Shown here piece after piece: positions 9,611-19,198 of a DNA stretch of 64,000 bases. Each line of letters opens with the position of its first letter. The first letter of the stretch is position 1. Made by a program: the position numbers and the translations under genes. The DNA comes from Lentisphaerota bacterium (lineage in GTDB: Bacteria; Verrucomicrobiota; Kiritimatiellia; CAIQIC01; Lenti-01), in NCBI GenBank assembly GCA_012514035.1, contig JAAZBB010000072.1:1-64000 (forward strand). The letters are read 5' to 3'. The notes beneath the pieces were generated by a model, which worked only from the letters and a program-made list of their open reading frames with translations, was not told the origin of the DNA and searched no databases.

Positions 9611-11632
9611 TCAGGCGCTGAAAATGCGCCGCACGGCGGCGATCTGGCTGACATCCCCCATCAATAGCACCCGGTCGCCCACCTGCAATGGCCAGCTTCC
9701 ATCGGGATTCAACAAGATGTCCGAGCCGCGCTCGATGCTGACGACGGTCGCCCCCGTCGCTGTGCGCAATTGCAGTTGAGGGATGGACATTCCCACCACG
9801 GGGGAGTTGTAGGGCACCAGGACCGCGGTGACATCCCGATCGAGCAGGGCGCCGATCGTGGCGGGCATCGACGGCGATAGCGCGCTGGGCGCCTGCCGGG
9901 CAAACAGATCGCCCACTTCCCCCTGGGCCCGCGCATATACGCGCACCAGCATTTTCCAGCTCAGACCCGTGACCAGAGCCACTACCGCGACAAGGACAAC
10001 CATGACACGCGGGGAAGGCAGGAAGGCGGACCCCAGCAGGAAGGTGAGCAGGCCCATGCCCGCCACGCCGAGGAACAGAGTCAACGCGCCAACGAACGCC
10101 CGCAGCTGACGCGCCCACAAGGTGCGGTTGGTGGACGGCAGCGTCACCTCGGCCAGCATCATTCCCAGCGCCTGGATCTTGCGGAAGCTGGCCACGTAAA
10201 ACGGAAGCCCCAGCAGGAGGGTGGCCAGCCAAATCAATCCGCGCTGACCGTCCGGCCCGAACGGCAGCCGTGCCAATACACCCTCCTGCCTGGCAACCAC
10301 TCCTGCGGACAGGAACAACCCCGCGATGAAGGCGTTGTTGATGGCAACCGTCCAGAGCGAACGGCGAACCGCCCGGCGAATCGGGTTGTCGCGATTCTCT
10401 TCCCCCATCTGGTGGAGCCAGTGCGTATACACCCCGAGCGTCTGGACCACGCGCGTGGGCACGAGGAGGCGGGCACGGGCCGCCAGCCAGTCCGAGCACC
10501 GGATCAAATACGGGTTCACCACCACCGAGAGAACAGTCGCGCCCACCGCCACCTGATACACTTCCGGTCGCGTGGCATGCATCGCAAGTCCCAAGGCCGC
10601 GATGATCAAGGCGAACTCCGCGACCTGCCCCATGGCGATGCCGACGCGGAACGAGGTGCCCAGGCTGCCGCCCGTCAAGAAACAACCCAGGGTGCAGTTG
10701 ATCCATTTCCCCACGATGATAATGGCGGCGACGCCAATGATCGGTCCCGCGTGCTGCACCAGCAGCATCGGCTGGACCAACAGGCCGATGGCCACAAAAA
10801 ACACCGCCGTGAACATGTGCCGCAGCGGCGCCACCAGCATCTCCACGCGCCCGATCATCCCGGATTCGGCCGTGATCGCGCCAATCAGGAACGCGCCGAG
10901 AGCCAGACTGAGATGGAGCTCGACGGCGAGCAGAGAAACGCCGAACGCCAGCGCCAGCACGACGATGACAAGTAATTCGTCATTGCGATAGCGGACCACC
11001 CGCGTCAGAAGCCGCGGCACCAACAGCAGGCCGGTGATGATGACCGTGACGAGGAAGATGCCAAGAACCCCCATCCGGCCCAACACCGGACCGGCCTGGA
11101 GACTGCCGGTCGAAATAACGCCCGTAAGGATCGCGATCAGCCCGATCGCCAGCAGGTCCTCCACCAAGGTGGTGGCATAAACGATGTGGGCAAAAGACTC
11201 CTGCGACTTGTGAAGGTCCCGCAACAGCTTGGCCAGCACCGTGGTGGAGGAGTCGCAGATCACGGCGCCCAGGAAAAGGCTTTCGAGCGCGCCCCAGCCC
11301 AGCCAGATCCCGACGTGATAGCCCAGATAGAGCATCAGGACCACATCCAGCACAGCGATGATCAGCGCCTTGCGTCCGACCGCCCGCAAGCGGCGCAGAT
11401 GGAATTCCAGTCCCAGGGAAAACATCAGAAACAGGATACCCAGATCGGCCAGGGTCTGGATCGTCGTCTCGCTTTGCACAAACGAAAACGGGGGAGTGTG
11501 GGGACCGATCGCGATGCCCGCCAGAATATAGCCCAGCACTTTCGACTGGTCGAACATGTGGGCCAAAAAGGCCGCGATGCCCGCCGCGATCATCACAATC
11601 GCCAGGTCATGGAGGAGCGTCACCTCGTTCAT
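9611..11632 (-). CDS. Kef/CPA2-type cation:proton antiporter with C-terminal TrkA-C domain
   Basis: MNEVTLLHDLAIVMIAAGIAAFLAHMFDQSKVLGYILAGIAIGPHTPPF; C-term VLLPYNSPVVG..LQVGDRVLLMGD TrkA-C-like. Confidence 0.9.
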   Translation of the reverse strand: MNEVTLLHDLAIVMIAAGIAAFLAHMFDQSKVLGYILAGIAIGPHTPPFSFVQSETTIQTLADLGILFLMFSLGLEFHLRRLRAVGRKALIIAVLDVVLMLYLGYHVGIWLGWGALESLFLGAVICDSSTTVLAKLLRDLHKSQESFAHIVYATTLVEDLLAIGLIAILTGVISTGSLQAGPVLGRMGVLGIFLVTVIITGLLLVPRLLTRVVRYRNDELLVIVVLALAFGVSLLAVELHLSLALGAFLIGAITAESGMIGRVEMLVAPLRHMFTAVFFVAIGLLVQPMLLVQHAGPIIGVAAIIIVGKWINCTLGCFLTGGSLGTSFRVGIAMGQVAEFALIIAALGLAMHATRPEVYQVAVGATVLSVVVNPYLIRCSDWLAARARLLVPTRVVQTLGVYTHWLHQMGEENRDNPIRRAVRRSLWTVAINNAFIAGLFLSAGVVARQEGVLARLPFGPDGQRGLIWLATLLLGLPFYVASFRKIQALGMMLAEVTLPSTNRTLWARQLRAFVGALTLFLGVAGMGLLTFLLGSAFLPSPRVMVVLVAVVALVTGLSWKMLVRVYARAQGEVGDLFARQAPSALSPSMPATIGALLDRDVTAVLVPYNSPVVGMSIPQLQLRTATGATVVSIERGSDILLNPDGSWPLQVGDRVLLMGDVSQIAAVRRIFSA

Positions 11633-11869
11633 CGCACGGCACCGATGTTGTTCACAGGAGTATTGTTCATTTTCAACCGTTTTCTCGCAAGGCGATTTTC
11701 CATCTGTTTCGCGCCGGCTCGTGGCAACGGGAAGCGGCGGTCGTGCGCAGCGGCCTTTCCGGGAAACCCGCCCGGCTGATCCCGTCGCGGATCCGCGAAT
11801 CCGCCCGCGCTTGCCTTTGACAAGCCATCTGCCGTATAGGATGTTTCTGAAGTGCGCACATCCCTGCCC

Positions 11870-12760
11870 ATGGAGAATCTGGATACCTGCCTGGACCAGG
11901 TCCGGCGCCTGATGGCCGAAGTGTTGTCGGAAACCGTGCTCGGCCGGCTGGCGGACCATAGCCGTGCACTGACCGGCTCCGGCAAGATGCTGCGCGCCCG
12001 GCTCCTGCTGCGGATTGCGGCCGTCCGGAAAATTCCCCGCCCGGCGTGGTTGTCCGCCGCCGCGGCCGTGGAAATGATCCATGCCGCCAGCCTCCTGCAC
12101 GACGACGTGATTGATGGCGGCATCATCCGCCGGCATCTGCCCGCCTTCTGGAAGCAGCGCGGCATCGCCGGCGCCATCCTCGCGGGCGATCTCATGCTGT
12201 TCAAGGCGCTGGACCTGCTCGTGCGCGCGGAGGAAACCCGGCTCCTGGCCGAACTCATCCGCCACACCGGCACGCTCTGCGATGCCGAAGCGGAACAGGA
12301 ACTCCTCTCGCGCGGCGGCCGGACGGCCTGGGCGCAAATCCTGGACGTCAACCGGCGCAAGACCGGCTCGCTGTTCGCCTTTGCCGCCAGCGCCGCCGCC
12401 GGCGGGGATAAATCCCTGCATCGCGCGCTGCTGAAGGCCGGCTACGCCCTCGGAACCGCCTACCAGTTGGCGGATGATATCCTGGACGCCTCCGGTGCCG
12501 AAACCGCCGCCGGCAAGACGCTGGGCACCGATCGGGCCCGCCGCAAAAACACCGCGGCGAACCCGGCTCCCCCCAAGGCCGCCGCGCCGGCCCGCCATTG
12601 CCGCGAACTCCGGCGCGCCGCGCTGGCCGCCGTCCGGCGCTGGCCCGAGATCCATGCCACCCTGCAAGACTACTGCCGCCAGGATTTTGATCCGGTCGTC
12701 GAACCCATGCTGGCCGGACGGACAAACAAGCAAAAACACCGGAACGGAGGCCCCCCATGA
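11870..12760 (+). CDS. Polyprenyl (isoprenyl) diphosphate synthase family protein
   Basis: LLHDDVIDGG first Asp-rich motif and ADDILD second motif. Confidence 0.85.
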   Translation: MENLDTCLDQVRRLMAEVLSETVLGRLADHSRALTGSGKMLRARLLLRIAAVRKIPRPAWLSAAAAVEMIHAASLLHDDVIDGGIIRRHLPAFWKQRGIAGAILAGDLMLFKALDLLVRAEETRLLAELIRHTGTLCDAEAEQELLSRGGRTAWAQILDVNRRKTGSLFAFAASAAAGGDKSLHRALLKAGYALGTAYQLADDILDASGAETAAGKTLGTDRARRKNTAANPAPPKAAAPARHCRELRRAALAAVRRWPEIHATLQDYCRQDFDPVVEPMLAGRTNKQKHRNGGPP

Positions 12761-13251
12761 AGGCCGTTGTCGTGTACGAGTCGTTGTGGGGCAATACGGC
12801 GACGATTGCGCGAGCCATCGCCGCGGGCATCGGCCCGGATGCCCGGGCGCTGTCCACGGCGGAGGCCACCGCCGAAGCGCTCGTCGGGGTTGATCTGATC
12901 GTGGCGGGCTCGCCGCTCTTCGCCTTCCAGCTTCCCACGGACCGGATTCGCGACACCATTCGCAAGCGCGCGGGCTCGTTTCCCGCGCCGCCGGACCTGT
13001 CGCACCCCGCGCTGCGCACATGGCTGGCTGCCCTGCCCCGCGGAACAGGCTGCGGCGCGGCCTTTGAAACGCGCATGTGGTTCTCGCCCGGCGGCGCCAC
13101 CGGCGCCATTCTTCGGGAATTGAAGCGCGCCGGCTATCCGCCCGCCGCCCGCGGCCAGCGCTTCCGCGTCACCGGCATGTTCGGTCCCCTCAAGACCGGC
13201 GAACTCGAGCGCGCACGGGCCTGGGGCACCCAATTGGCGCGAACGACCTGA
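12757..13251 (+). CDS. Flavodoxin-domain protein
   Basis: MKAVVVYESLWGNTATIARAIAAGI FMN-binding signature; ATGA overlap with preceding gene. Confidence 0.8.
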   Translation: MKAVVVYESLWGNTATIARAIAAGIGPDARALSTAEATAEALVGVDLIVAGSPLFAFQLPTDRIRDTIRKRAGSFPAPPDLSHPALRTWLAALPRGTGCGAAFETRMWFSPGGATGAILRELKRAGYPPAARGQRFRVTGMFGPLKTGELERARAWGTQLARTT

Positions 13252-13260
13252 AGACCGGCA

Positions 13261-14729
13261 TGAGCGCCCGGGCCGAAACAAAACCGGGATGGCCGCGCAA
13301 AACGGCCCGCCGGGTCTTCGCCGGCATGCTCCTGGCGCTGGTCCCGGGCTGCGGATTGCATTTTTATTACGGCCCGGTCCAATGTCCGCCATCGGACCCC
13401 GGACTTTCCCCCATCGCGCGTGCCCTGTCCTACCTGGATGAAACACAGGTGAAAGAGGTGCTCCGCCCCCTGGCGGGCGGGGCGGATTTCCCCGGCAACT
13501 GGCCTCAACATGTCCTGATCAATTTTCCGGCGCGCATCCGCGCGCGCGATGTCAGCCCCTTCCTGCCGGCCTGCATTCATCACTCCCTCGCGCTGATTCA
13601 TGAAGAAACGCAGGCAGCCCTGGGCCTGCCGGGGCAATCGATCGACCGCGCGCGCGCGCTGCGGCAGGCCGCGGTGGAGTTCATGCGGCGGTTCGAAGTC
13701 CCGCCGGGATCGCCCCTGGCCGGGGCCTATGGATTCTGGTTGCGGGCGGAGGAATGCGCCGCTTGGCGCAAGCCATGGCTCGAGCGGCTGCGCGGCGACT
13801 GGCTGGCCAAACCGATGTTCTGGCTCTTCATGCACGGTCCGGCCATGCAAGGTCCGCTGGTGGCCCTCAACGTCCCCCAAATGCCGCCCGCATACGGCAT
13901 CCATCCGGATGCCGACGACACCGCGATGATTCATCTGGCGCTCCTGAACGCGCATCGGTTCGATGGCGGCGCGGAGCCGCGCCCACCGTTTTCCCTGCTG
14001 GCCGACTGGCGGGACACCGGACGGGAAGAACTCTTCTCAAGGCCGGACTGGCTGCCCGAAGCCAGCGGCGCTTTCCTGACCTGGTTCGGCGCCCCCGTCA
14101 ACGACGTGGATCTGGCGGTCAACGCCAATGTCCTTTACCTGCTGGCCCGCTGCGGGCGACGGGATGCACCGGGGGCGGCCGCAGCACAGGCGTTGATCTG
14201 CCAGGCGGTCCCGGCCTTCCTGGATGGCACCGCGCGGGACACCATCGAGGTGTACTATCCCAACCCGATGATGGCCTATCGCTGCATCGCGCGGGCGTTC
14301 CGCGCCGGGCCGGTGCCCGGCCTGGAACCGGCCGTGCGGCATATTGCCGACATGCTCCGGCAACGCGCCCGCGTCCGGAAGGACGGCACGGTCCATTGGA
14401 ACTTCGGCCAGCCGGCCTTGGACACGACTTGCGGAATTCTGATCCTGATCGATGCGCAACAACACCTGGATCTCGTGCCCGGTGCTGCCCGGTTCGTGCT
14501 GCAGAAACAGGATCCGCGCCGGGGCAACTGGCCGGAAGGCTATGCGTTCGGAGGGCGCAGCGGCCGGGGCCATCGCATCAACTGGGTTTCCGCGCCGTTC
14601 AGCACCGCCCTGGCCCTTGAAGCCTTGTGCCGCATCGTGCTGGCGGCCGAGGACATGCCCGATCCGGATTGGCGGAAGGTGGCGCAAAGCGCCCGGGCGG
14701 CCGGTCGCAGCCAAAACGGCCGCCGCTGA
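13261..14729 (+). CDS. Hypothetical secreted/lipoprotein-like protein
   Basis: MSARAETKPGW..RRVFAGMLLALVPGCGLHFYYG signal/lipobox-like; long ORF downstream of flavodoxin. Confidence 0.65.
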
Positions 14730-14742
14730 AGGCCCCGGCGAA

Positions 14743-15099
14743 TCAGAAGCTGACGCGCCAGCCGATGGACGCGCCGGCAACCTGCGCCGGATTTCCCGCC
14801 CCCGATGATTCCATGCCCAGCGGCGCGGTCACGGCTTGCAGGACAATGGGCGACTCTTCCGCCGCCCGGACGGCCCGGGCAATGGCCGCCTCGGTATCCG
14901 CCTGCGAGTAACGCTCCACATCGGCGCGCAGCGAGACCAGCGCATACACGACCACCACGGCCGCCAGCAGGCCCACCGTCACCGCCGCTCCCGTCGAATC
15001 GGCGCCCATCTCCGCGCGGGCCGGTGCCGCCGGCAGTCCGGCCCACACCAATGCCGCCACCAGTACCAAGGCCGTTCCGCTCCATCCCTTCCGTTTCAT
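14743..15099 (-). CDS. Small hypothetical exported/membrane protein
   Basis: MKRKGWSGTALVLVAALVWAGLPAAPARAEM signal peptide plus hydrophobic segment; follows mlaD-like gene. Confidence 0.65.
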   Translation of the reverse strand: MKRKGWSGTALVLVAALVWAGLPAAPARAEMGADSTGAAVTVGLLAAVVVVYALVSLRADVERYSQADTEAAIARAVRAAEESPIVLQAVTAPLGMESSGAGNPAQVAGASIGWRVSF

Positions 15100-15125
15100 G
15101 GCATGCCTCCGCTCCGGTCCCGTCC

Positions 15126-16007
15126 CTAGAAAATCCCGAAAAACACGCTGGTGAAGGTGGTGATGGGCGAAGTCTCCCGCATGTCGTCCACCGCCGCCCG
15201 GCCTTCGCGCAGCAAGGCCTTGAAATGCAGATAGAGTTCCTCGTCCGCCACCAGCTTGCCCAGCGTGCCTTCGCCGTTTGCGACCGCTTCGGTCATCTGG
15301 CGGAACGCCGCCAGGGTGGCGGTGAGATCTTCGTAGGCCTGGTTGTCTTCGGCCAGCAGCCGGCCCAGCGTGCCGTCCCCCCGGGCCAGCCGCTCGCTGA
15401 TGCCCTTCAGGTTCGCCGTGATCTGCTGGACGTCGCCATAAATCGCGTCATCCGTCATCAGCCGGCCCAGCGTGCCTTCGCCTTCGCCGAGACGCGTGAC
15501 GACCTTGCGGATTTGCGCCAGGGTGACCTGGATGTCTTCCAGGGCGTCGTCGCTCAGGGTCTGCTGGATCCGCTGGACGGTCTTCGCGGCCGTGGACATC
15601 AAATCCGGGGTTTCCGTGCCCCGGAGCTGCGCGTCCGGCGGCAGGCGGGGCGCCGCGGGATCGCCTTCGTAGATGTTGAGTACGTTGCCGCCGATGAGCG
15701 AGCCGCCCTGGATTTGGATGCGGTAGCCTTCGTGCAGTACCAGCGGCTGGTCGAGCCGGGCCTTGACCCGCACCTGGTGATCCTGCAGCCCGATCTCCTG
15801 GATCTTGCCGACCGGCACGCCGCGCACCATGACCGCATGCCCGACCGCCAGATCCTTCACAGAATCGAAAACGACCTCCAGCGGGTAATAGGTCCGGAAC
15901 AGCTTTTCTTCACTCAGTACGGTGGTCAGCGCCAGCAGCACGAGAATCATCGCAAAGGAGAAAATGCCGACGGCAACTTCCGTGATGATTTGTTTTTTGT
16001 TCTTCAT
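15126..16007 (-). CDS. mlaD: MCE/MlaD family protein
   Basis: MKNKKQIITEVAVGIFSFAMILVLLALTTVLSEEKLF TM + MCE domain VFDSVKDLAVGHAVMVRGVPVGKIQEIGL. Confidence 0.9.
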   Translation of the reverse strand: MKNKKQIITEVAVGIFSFAMILVLLALTTVLSEEKLFRTYYPLEVVFDSVKDLAVGHAVMVRGVPVGKIQEIGLQDHQVRVKARLDQPLVLHEGYRIQIQGGSLIGGNVLNIYEGDPAAPRLPPDAQLRGTETPDLMSTAAKTVQRIQQTLSDDALEDIQVTLAQIRKVVTRLGEGEGTLGRLMTDDAIYGDVQQITANLKGISERLARGDGTLGRLLAEDNQAYEDLTATLAAFRQMTEAVANGEGTLGKLVADEELYLHFKALLREGRAAVDDMRETSPITTFTSVFFGIF

Positions 16008-16768
16008 TTGGCAAAAGCCTGATGGACATCCTGCAGGGTGACGATGCCCTGCGCCCGGAGGAAGTTTCGCACGACCGGATGCGGCGATGCAATGAATTCT
16101 TCCGGCGGGGCGCACACCACGAACCGCCCCTCGTGGAGCATGGCCACGCGGCTGCCGATCTGCAGTGCGCTGTAGAGGTCATGCGTCACCACCACGCTGG
16201 TCACGCCCAGCCGCCGCCGGAGGTCGTCAATCAGCAGATCGATCTGCCGGGAGATCATCGGATCCAGGCCGGAGGTGGGTTCGTCGTAGAGGATGATTTC
16301 CGGCTGGGTCACGATGGCCCGGGCCAGCCCGACCCGCTTGCGCATGCCCCCGGAGATGTCGGCGGGCATGCGATCGCCCACGCCCTCCAGTCCGACCAGC
16401 CGGAGCATGTCGGCGGCGCGCTGGCGGATTTCGGCGTCCGGCAGGCGCGTCTTCTGCCGCAACGGCAGGCAGACGTTGTCCTCCACGTTCAGCCACTGCA
16501 GCAGCGCCGCCCCCTGGAACAGGACCCCGAACCGCGCCAGGATGCGTTCCAGCGGGCGGCCCGTCGCCTCACTGATGCAATCGTCCCCAACCCACACCCG
16601 GCCCTGTTCCGGCGTCAGCAGCCGCACCATGTGCCGGATGCTCACGCTCTTGCCGGCGCCGGAGAGGCCCACGATCACAAACGTCTCGCCGGCCTGGATC
16701 TCGCAGGACACGTCGTCCAGGACGAGCTTGTCGCCGAACCGCTTGGTCACGTGCTCGAAGCGGATCAT
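16004..16768 (-). CDS. mlaF: Mla-type ABC transporter ATP-binding protein
   Basis: MIRFEHVTKRFGDKLVLDDVSCEIQAGETFVIVGLSGAGKSVSIRHM; DISGGMRKRVGLARAI; ILYDEPTSGLDP. Confidence 0.93.
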   Translation of the reverse strand: MIRFEHVTKRFGDKLVLDDVSCEIQAGETFVIVGLSGAGKSVSIRHMVRLLTPEQGRVWVGDDCISEATGRPLERILARFGVLFQGAALLQWLNVEDNVCLPLRQKTRLPDAEIRQRAADMLRLVGLEGVGDRMPADISGGMRKRVGLARAIVTQPEIILYDEPTSGLDPMISRQIDLLIDDLRRRLGVTSVVVTHDLYSALQIGSRVAMLHEGRFVVCAPPEEFIASPHPVVRNFLRAQGIVTLQDVHQAFAK

Positions 16769-17577
16769 GAGTACCACAGCCTCGTCACGAAATAGCCCAG
16801 CGTCAGGATCAGCAGGAAGGAGACGATCACGCTGCGGCGGGTGGCGCGGCCGACGCCCACGGCCCCCTCCTGCGTGCGGAATCCCTGGTAGCACGACACC
16901 GAAACGATGATCAGCGCAAACACCACGGCCTTGACCAGCCCGACGTAGAAATCCTTGTTGTAGGTGAATTCGAACAGCCCGTCGTAGTAGGTTTCGGGCG
17001 CCACGCCCAGCATCGTGGCAGCCACGATCGCGCCGCCCAGCAGCCCGAGCACGTCCATGTAGATCGTCAGCAGGGGTGCCATCACCACCAGGCCCACCAG
17101 CCGCGGCATCATCAGGTAGCGCAGCGGCGAAACCCCCATCACGTCCAGCGCGGCGATTTCCTCGGAAACCGTCATCGTGCCCAGTTGCGCGGCGATGGCC
17201 GAACCCACGCTGGCGGCCAGGATCAGCCCCGTCATGAACGGGCTCATTTCCCGCAAAATGCCGTTGCACACCAGGGTGCTGACGTACCGCTCCTGCTTGA
17301 CCAGTTCCAGCCCGAGGCCCATCTGCACCGCGAGGATCATGCCGGTGAAAAGCCCCACCACCGTGACCACCCCCAGGCTCTTGATCCCCATGGTGTAAAG
17401 CTGCGTCACGACATTGGCGCGGTTGCGCGGCGTGAACGCCTGCGGCACGTAGGCCAGGGCCCCCAGCAGCATCAGCAGCGCCTGCCCCGTGCCCTGACAG
17501 GCGGCGATCACCCCGCGGCCCAGGGCGGCGACGGCGTTCACCGGGGGATCGTAGTATTGCTGTTCACGGGTGATCAT
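16765..17577 (-). CDS. mlaE: Mla-type ABC permease
   Basis: LFTGMILAVQMGLGLELVKQERYVSTLVCNGILREMSPFMTGLILAASVGSAIAAQLGTMTVSEEIAALDVMG typical MlaE. Confidence 0.95.
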   Translation of the reverse strand: MITREQQYYDPPVNAVAALGRGVIAACQGTGQALLMLLGALAYVPQAFTPRNRANVVTQLYTMGIKSLGVVTVVGLFTGMILAVQMGLGLELVKQERYVSTLVCNGILREMSPFMTGLILAASVGSAIAAQLGTMTVSEEIAALDVMGVSPLRYLMMPRLVGLVVMAPLLTIYMDVLGLLGGAIVAATMLGVAPETYYDGLFEFTYNKDFYVGLVKAVVFALIIVSVSCYQGFRTQEGAVGVGRATRRSVIVSFLLILTLGYFVTRLWYS

Positions 17578-19106
17578 GGCGGGGCCGGCGCCGCCGGCTG
17601 CAGGCGAATCCGCCCCAGCCACAGCAGGCGCACCTGACGATTTGTAGCCGTTCGGTCGTAGGCCAGCAAGCCTTTCAGCACCGACCAGCGCCGCGCGCCG
17701 TCGTCCGCAGTCCGCTCGTGACCCCACAGCGGGAAGAGCGAAAACGCGCGCGCGCCGCCGCGCCGGGTGTCGCGATACAGGCCCCACAGCACGTCCAGAT
17801 CGCTGTCCGCCCCGTTGACGCGATAATCCAGCACGGTCCACAGCGGGGCCCAGCTGCGCTCCACCGGCGGCGGATGGCCCGCCGGCCACAGATCCAGCAG
17901 GCGCAGGCGATAGGCGTCTTTTTCCAGATCGTAATTCCGCGAATACAGCGGCCACAGCTTCGTGCGGTTCGCTGTCACGCGCGCGGGGGTCGCCGGCTCG
18001 CTCTCCTGCGCCGGCGGCCGCCGGCGGCCCGCGGGGCGGGGATTCTCCGACTGCGTCACGTTGTGGTAGAACGGAATCAGGCTCCAGCGGTTTTGTTTCC
18101 GGAAGCCCCACTCGTTCTTCTCGTTGACGATCAGCGGCCAGAGCCAGAAGCGCCGTTCCAGCGCGCCGTCTTGCCGACGGCCGTAGAGCGGCCAGATCAC
18201 CAGCCGTTCGCGGAAGCCCGTCTCGCGCTGAAAAAACGGCCACGGGCAATACGTGCGCGTCATCTTTTCGCTGCGGATCTGCTGGATGAACGGCGGCAGG
18301 AACATCCAGCCCTTCTGGTTTTCCAGGTTGACGCGCCCGACCAGCGGGAACAGCACCCAGGCGGTGCCGTTGGCCTTCGGGTGCGTGTAGCGCGCGTGGG
18401 TCCAGAGCGGCCACAGCACCGCATGCTTCTCGTACTGGCGAACGTTTTTCGCCCAGACGTAGAACGGAAACACGCGGAATTTTTCCAGGTGCCGGTCGGG
18501 CGTTGTCGTCCGCGACCAGATCGGCCAGAGCACGTCCGTGGTCTGCACATCATGGATCCGGCTCTGCGCCCACAGCGGCCAGAGAAAAAAGCGAATGCGG
18601 TCCTGGACCAGGATGTTGCGGACTTCCCCGCCCAGCGGAAACAGCGCCGCGTAGGACGCGCCCTGCTCGTCGCGCCCGTGGAACCAGATCGGCAGCAGCC
18701 AGAAACGGTACTGCGATTCCGGATCCGTCCGGTCCTGGTCCAGGAACCACGAAATCAGCACCCGCCACGACTTCTGTTTTCCGAACGTGCTGCCCGCCGC
18801 CAGCGGCCACAGAACATCCCACGACTCCCGGTCCGCCGCCGGATTCCGCGCCCGCGTCCACAGCGGCCGCGGCGACGCCCGCAGGCTCAGCCCGTTCGTC
18901 CCCTCGGCCCGTTCCCAGAACGGACCGACCGCCCGGAAGCGCGCATTGCCGTCGCTGTCCGCCAGCCACGAGGCCACCGGCCCCCAGTCGCTCTCCACCA
19001 CCCGCGGCTCCACTGCCCCTTGCGCTCCGTCCGCCACCAGCAATGGAAAAAGAATGACGAAAAAAAGTTTTCCACACCGTGGAAAAAAACACCCCTTTTT
19101 TTCCAC
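17574..19106 (-). CDS. WPL(W/Y)-repeat exported protein of unknown function; start codon uncertain
   Basis: Coding ORF with about 17 degenerate (L/F)(W/F)PL(W/Y/F) motifs; ATGA overlap with mlaE; start placed at GTG 19106 tentatively, because no good ATG/RBS is seen. Confidence 0.7.
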   Translation of the reverse strand: MEKKGCFFPRCGKLFFVILFPLLVADGAQGAVEPRVVESDWGPVASWLADSDGNARFRAVGPFWERAEGTNGLSLRASPRPLWTRARNPAADRESWDVLWPLAAGSTFGKQKSWRVLISWFLDQDRTDPESQYRFWLLPIWFHGRDEQGASYAALFPLGGEVRNILVQDRIRFFLWPLWAQSRIHDVQTTDVLWPIWSRTTTPDRHLEKFRVFPFYVWAKNVRQYEKHAVLWPLWTHARYTHPKANGTAWVLFPLVGRVNLENQKGWMFLPPFIQQIRSEKMTRTYCPWPFFQRETGFRERLVIWPLYGRRQDGALERRFWLWPLIVNEKNEWGFRKQNRWSLIPFYHNVTQSENPRPAGRRRPPAQESEPATPARVTANRTKLWPLYSRNYDLEKDAYRLRLLDLWPAGHPPPVERSWAPLWTVLDYRVNGADSDLDVLWGLYRDTRRGGARAFSLFPLWGHERTADDGARRWSVLKGLLAYDRTATNRQVRLLWLGRIRLQPAAPAPP

Positions 19107-19170
19107 ACAATGGAAAAAATTTTCGCGGTTTTTCCACACAATGGAAAAAAAGTTTCCACAGTGTGGAAAA
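19068..19170. repeat. Array of four TTTTCCA-N5-TGGAAAA palindromes
   Basis: Units at 19068-19086, 19099-19117, 19130-19148, 19152-19170 (last imperfect). Confidence 0.85.
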
Positions 19171-19198
19171 CCGCTTCCGCCCCGCCCCGCCGGCGCGC

